From contig CALARR010000362.1 of assembly GCA_937889015.1 (NCBI GenBank), forward strand, positions 17,755 to 81,754: 64,000 nt of DNA, read 5' to 3'. Made by a program: the position numbers and the translations under genes. The notes beneath the pieces are model-generated. The model made no database searches. It was given only the letters and a program-made list of their open reading frames with translations, and had not been told where the DNA came from. How positions within the stretch are numbered: the first letter of the stretch is position 1; each line of letters opens with the position of its first letter. Positions 62,741 to 64,000 of the stretch are shown in pieces. Origin of the DNA: an uncultured Planctomycetales bacterium (GTDB lineage Bacteria > Planctomycetota > Planctomycetia > Pirellulales > Thermoguttaceae).

Positions 62741-64000
62741 ATGCTCACCCTCAGCGACGCAGTTTGGCAAATCCGCCATCGAAAACTGGCCCCAGTAGAT
62801 CTGGTGGAGCAGTGCCTCCAGCAAATCGACCGACACGACGACCGCATTCGGGCGTGGGTCGTCGTCGACGCCAGCGGAGCTCGCGAACTGGCCTGCCTGC
62901 GAACCCTGCAGGCGAAACGTGGGCACTGGCAAGGCCCGTTGCATGGCATTCCGCTGGGAGTCAAGGACCTCATCGACGTGGCTGGCCTGCCAACCCGAGC
63001 CGGTTCGCCGCTGGGCGACCCATCGCCGGTGCGCACCGATGCCCCGCTCGTCGCTGCCTTGCGCCAGGCCGGGGCGATTATCTTGGGCAAAACGGTCACC
63101 GTCCAGTACGCCGCCTTTGACCCGCCCCCCACGCGCAACCCCTGGGATCCGATCCTGCAACGCACCCCGGGTGGATCCAGCAGCGGCTCCGCTGCCGCCC
63201 TGGCCATGGGCATGTGCCTGGGGGCCGTCGGCACGCAGACCGGCGGGTCGCTCGTGCGTCCCTCCAGCTATTGCGGCGTAGCCGCCTGCAAGCCCACCTT
63301 CGGCCGCATCGGCACCGAGGGAATTGTGCCGCTGAGCGCGCATCTCGATCACCCTGGCCCCATGGCCCGCAACGTGGAAGATCTGGAACTCCTGCTGCGT
63401 GTGCTGCTGCCGGGCTGGCTGCCAGCCCCCGGTCTATCGCGTCCGCCTCGCCTGGGTTCGGTCGAAGGCTTCTTCCTGGAACGCGCCGATGCCAAGATCC
63501 GCCAGGCAACGCTGACGGCCGTAGACCGACTTCGCGCTGCAGGCGCCCAAGTCGAATCCATCCGGCTGGAACTCGATTTCCAGACGATCCTGGACATGCA
63601 CTGGCGCATCATGGCTGTGGAAGCCGCCGCATTCCATCGCCAGGCCTTTGCCGCACACCGTTCCTCCTACGGTCCCAAGTTGGCCAGCCTGCTCGACGAA
63701 GGCCTGACAATCTCCGCCGTCGATTATGCCGCGGCTCTGGCCCATCAACGCGATCTGCGCCGCACCGCCGACGCCCTCGTCGGCCAGTTCGACGCCTTGC
63801 TCATGCCCGCCACCGACGATACCGCCCCAGGCCTGGAGACCACGGGCAAGCGGGACTTCCAGGCCCCCTGGAGCTACATGGGCCTGCCGGTCGTGTCGCT
63901 CCCCTGTGGCTTGGCTGCTGATCAGATGCCCGCTGCCGTGCAACTGGTCCAGCGAACCAACCGGGAATCGCACCTCCTGGCCGTAGCACGCTGGTGCCAG
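62741..64000 (+). CDS. Amidase-signature family protein, 3' end outside the window
   Basis: The open frame starts at ATG 62741 and runs off the window after ~420 residues. The Ser-cisSer-Lys triad is visible: Lys in 'LGVKDLIDVAG', cis-Ser in 'TPGGSSSGSAAALA', and the nucleophile Ser in 'GTQTGGSLVRPSSYCG'. In the last motif the usual GGSIR/GGSVR is GGSLVR. Members hydrolyse amides or act as GatA in Gln-tRNA synthesis; without gatB/gatC nearby the role is open. bioB is divergent, 127 bases away. Confidence 0.9.
   Translation, partial: MLTLSDAVWQIRHRKLAPVDLVEQCLQQIDRHDDRIRAWVVVDASGARELACLRTLQAKRGHWQGPLHGIPLGVKDLIDVAGLPTRAGSPLGDPSPVRTDAPLVAALRQAGAIILGKTVTVQYAAFDPPPTRNPWDPILQRTPGGSSSGSAAALAMGMCLGAVGTQTGGSLVRPSSYCGVAACKPTFGRIGTEGIVPLSAHLDHPGPMARNVEDLELLLRVLLPGWLPAPGLSRPPRLGSVEGFFLERADAKIRQATLTAVDRLRAAGAQVESIRLELDFQTILDMHWRIMAVEAAAFHRQAFAAHRSSYGPKLASLLDEGLTISAVDYAAALAHQRDLRRTADALVGQFDALLMPATDDTAPGLETTGKRDFQAPWSYMGLPVVSLPCGLAADQMPAAVQLVQRTNRESHLLAVARWCQ

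Overview
The window looks like chromosome from a planctomycete, probably Pirellulales-like; this is an inference from gene content, not from a marker gene. Supporting content: a BBP7-type outer-membrane barrel, two DUF1598-type proteins, a DUF11-repeat envelope protein, a DUF6655-type lipoprotein, two multi-domain Ser/Thr kinases, an ECF sigma factor coupled to a kinase, an FHA-GAF-AAA+ regulator, secreted Gfo/Idh/MocA oxidoreductases and an LptF/G permease (so an outer membrane). The DNA is GC-rich, genes are densely packed, and GTG/TTG starts with strong Shine-Dalgarno sequences are common. I saw no tRNA, rRNA, CRISPR array, transposase or phage gene.

Layout. 1-19.3 kb is mostly single-gene housekeeping: an alpha-oxoamine synthase-like tail, BBP7 barrel, TraB/GumN-like protein, oxidoreductase plus secreted protein, LptF/G, a TIM-barrel isomerase, ArfB-type ribosome rescue factor, a UvrB/UvrC-motif protein, csrA, ppk2, a lipoprotein alpha/beta hydrolase, a NUDIX hydrolase, a KAS III enzyme, a gluzincin, a methyltransferase-like protein and a membrane kinase. 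19.5-26.5 kb has leuCD, a decayed PHP-domain gene, a CoA-transferase, a second Gfo/Idh/MocA gene, a long gene-free stretch rich in hairpins and a secreted thioredoxin. 26.7-32.5 kb is a compact pseudaminic-acid operon (pseB, pseC, pseF, a pseG-pseH fusion, pseI) with a near-consensus promoter and a hairpin before pseF that resembles a CsrA site. 32.5-39.1 kb has a CheX-like gene, the FHA/sigma-54 activator and two tandem DUF1598 genes whose mature parts are identical in DNA. 39.1-45.2 kb is a SUF iron-sulfur operon (sufR, nuoB, sufC, sufB, sufD, Rieske, sufT) containing an isolated nuoB. 45.4-64 kb has dusB, a large coiled-coil secreted protein, an NhaD-type antiporter split at an 11-C tract, RNase D, several envelope proteins, an ECF sigma/kinase pair, a decayed glycosidase-like gene, bioB and an amidase that runs off the end.

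How they work together. The SUF operon makes Fe-S clusters for proteins such as NuoB, BioB and LeuC, all encoded here, and a SufR-type Fe-S sensor sits at its head. The pse operon makes CMP-pseudaminic acid for surface glycosylation and may answer to CsrA. The strongest items for follow-up are the PseG-PseH fusion with the CsrA-like hairpin, the homogenised DUF1598 pair with diverged signal peptides and a repeated 9-mer upstream, the nuoB insertion in the suf operon, the poly-C frameshift in the antiporter, the alternative hairpins between csrA and ppk2, and two pseudogenes that each kept both ends but lost the middle.
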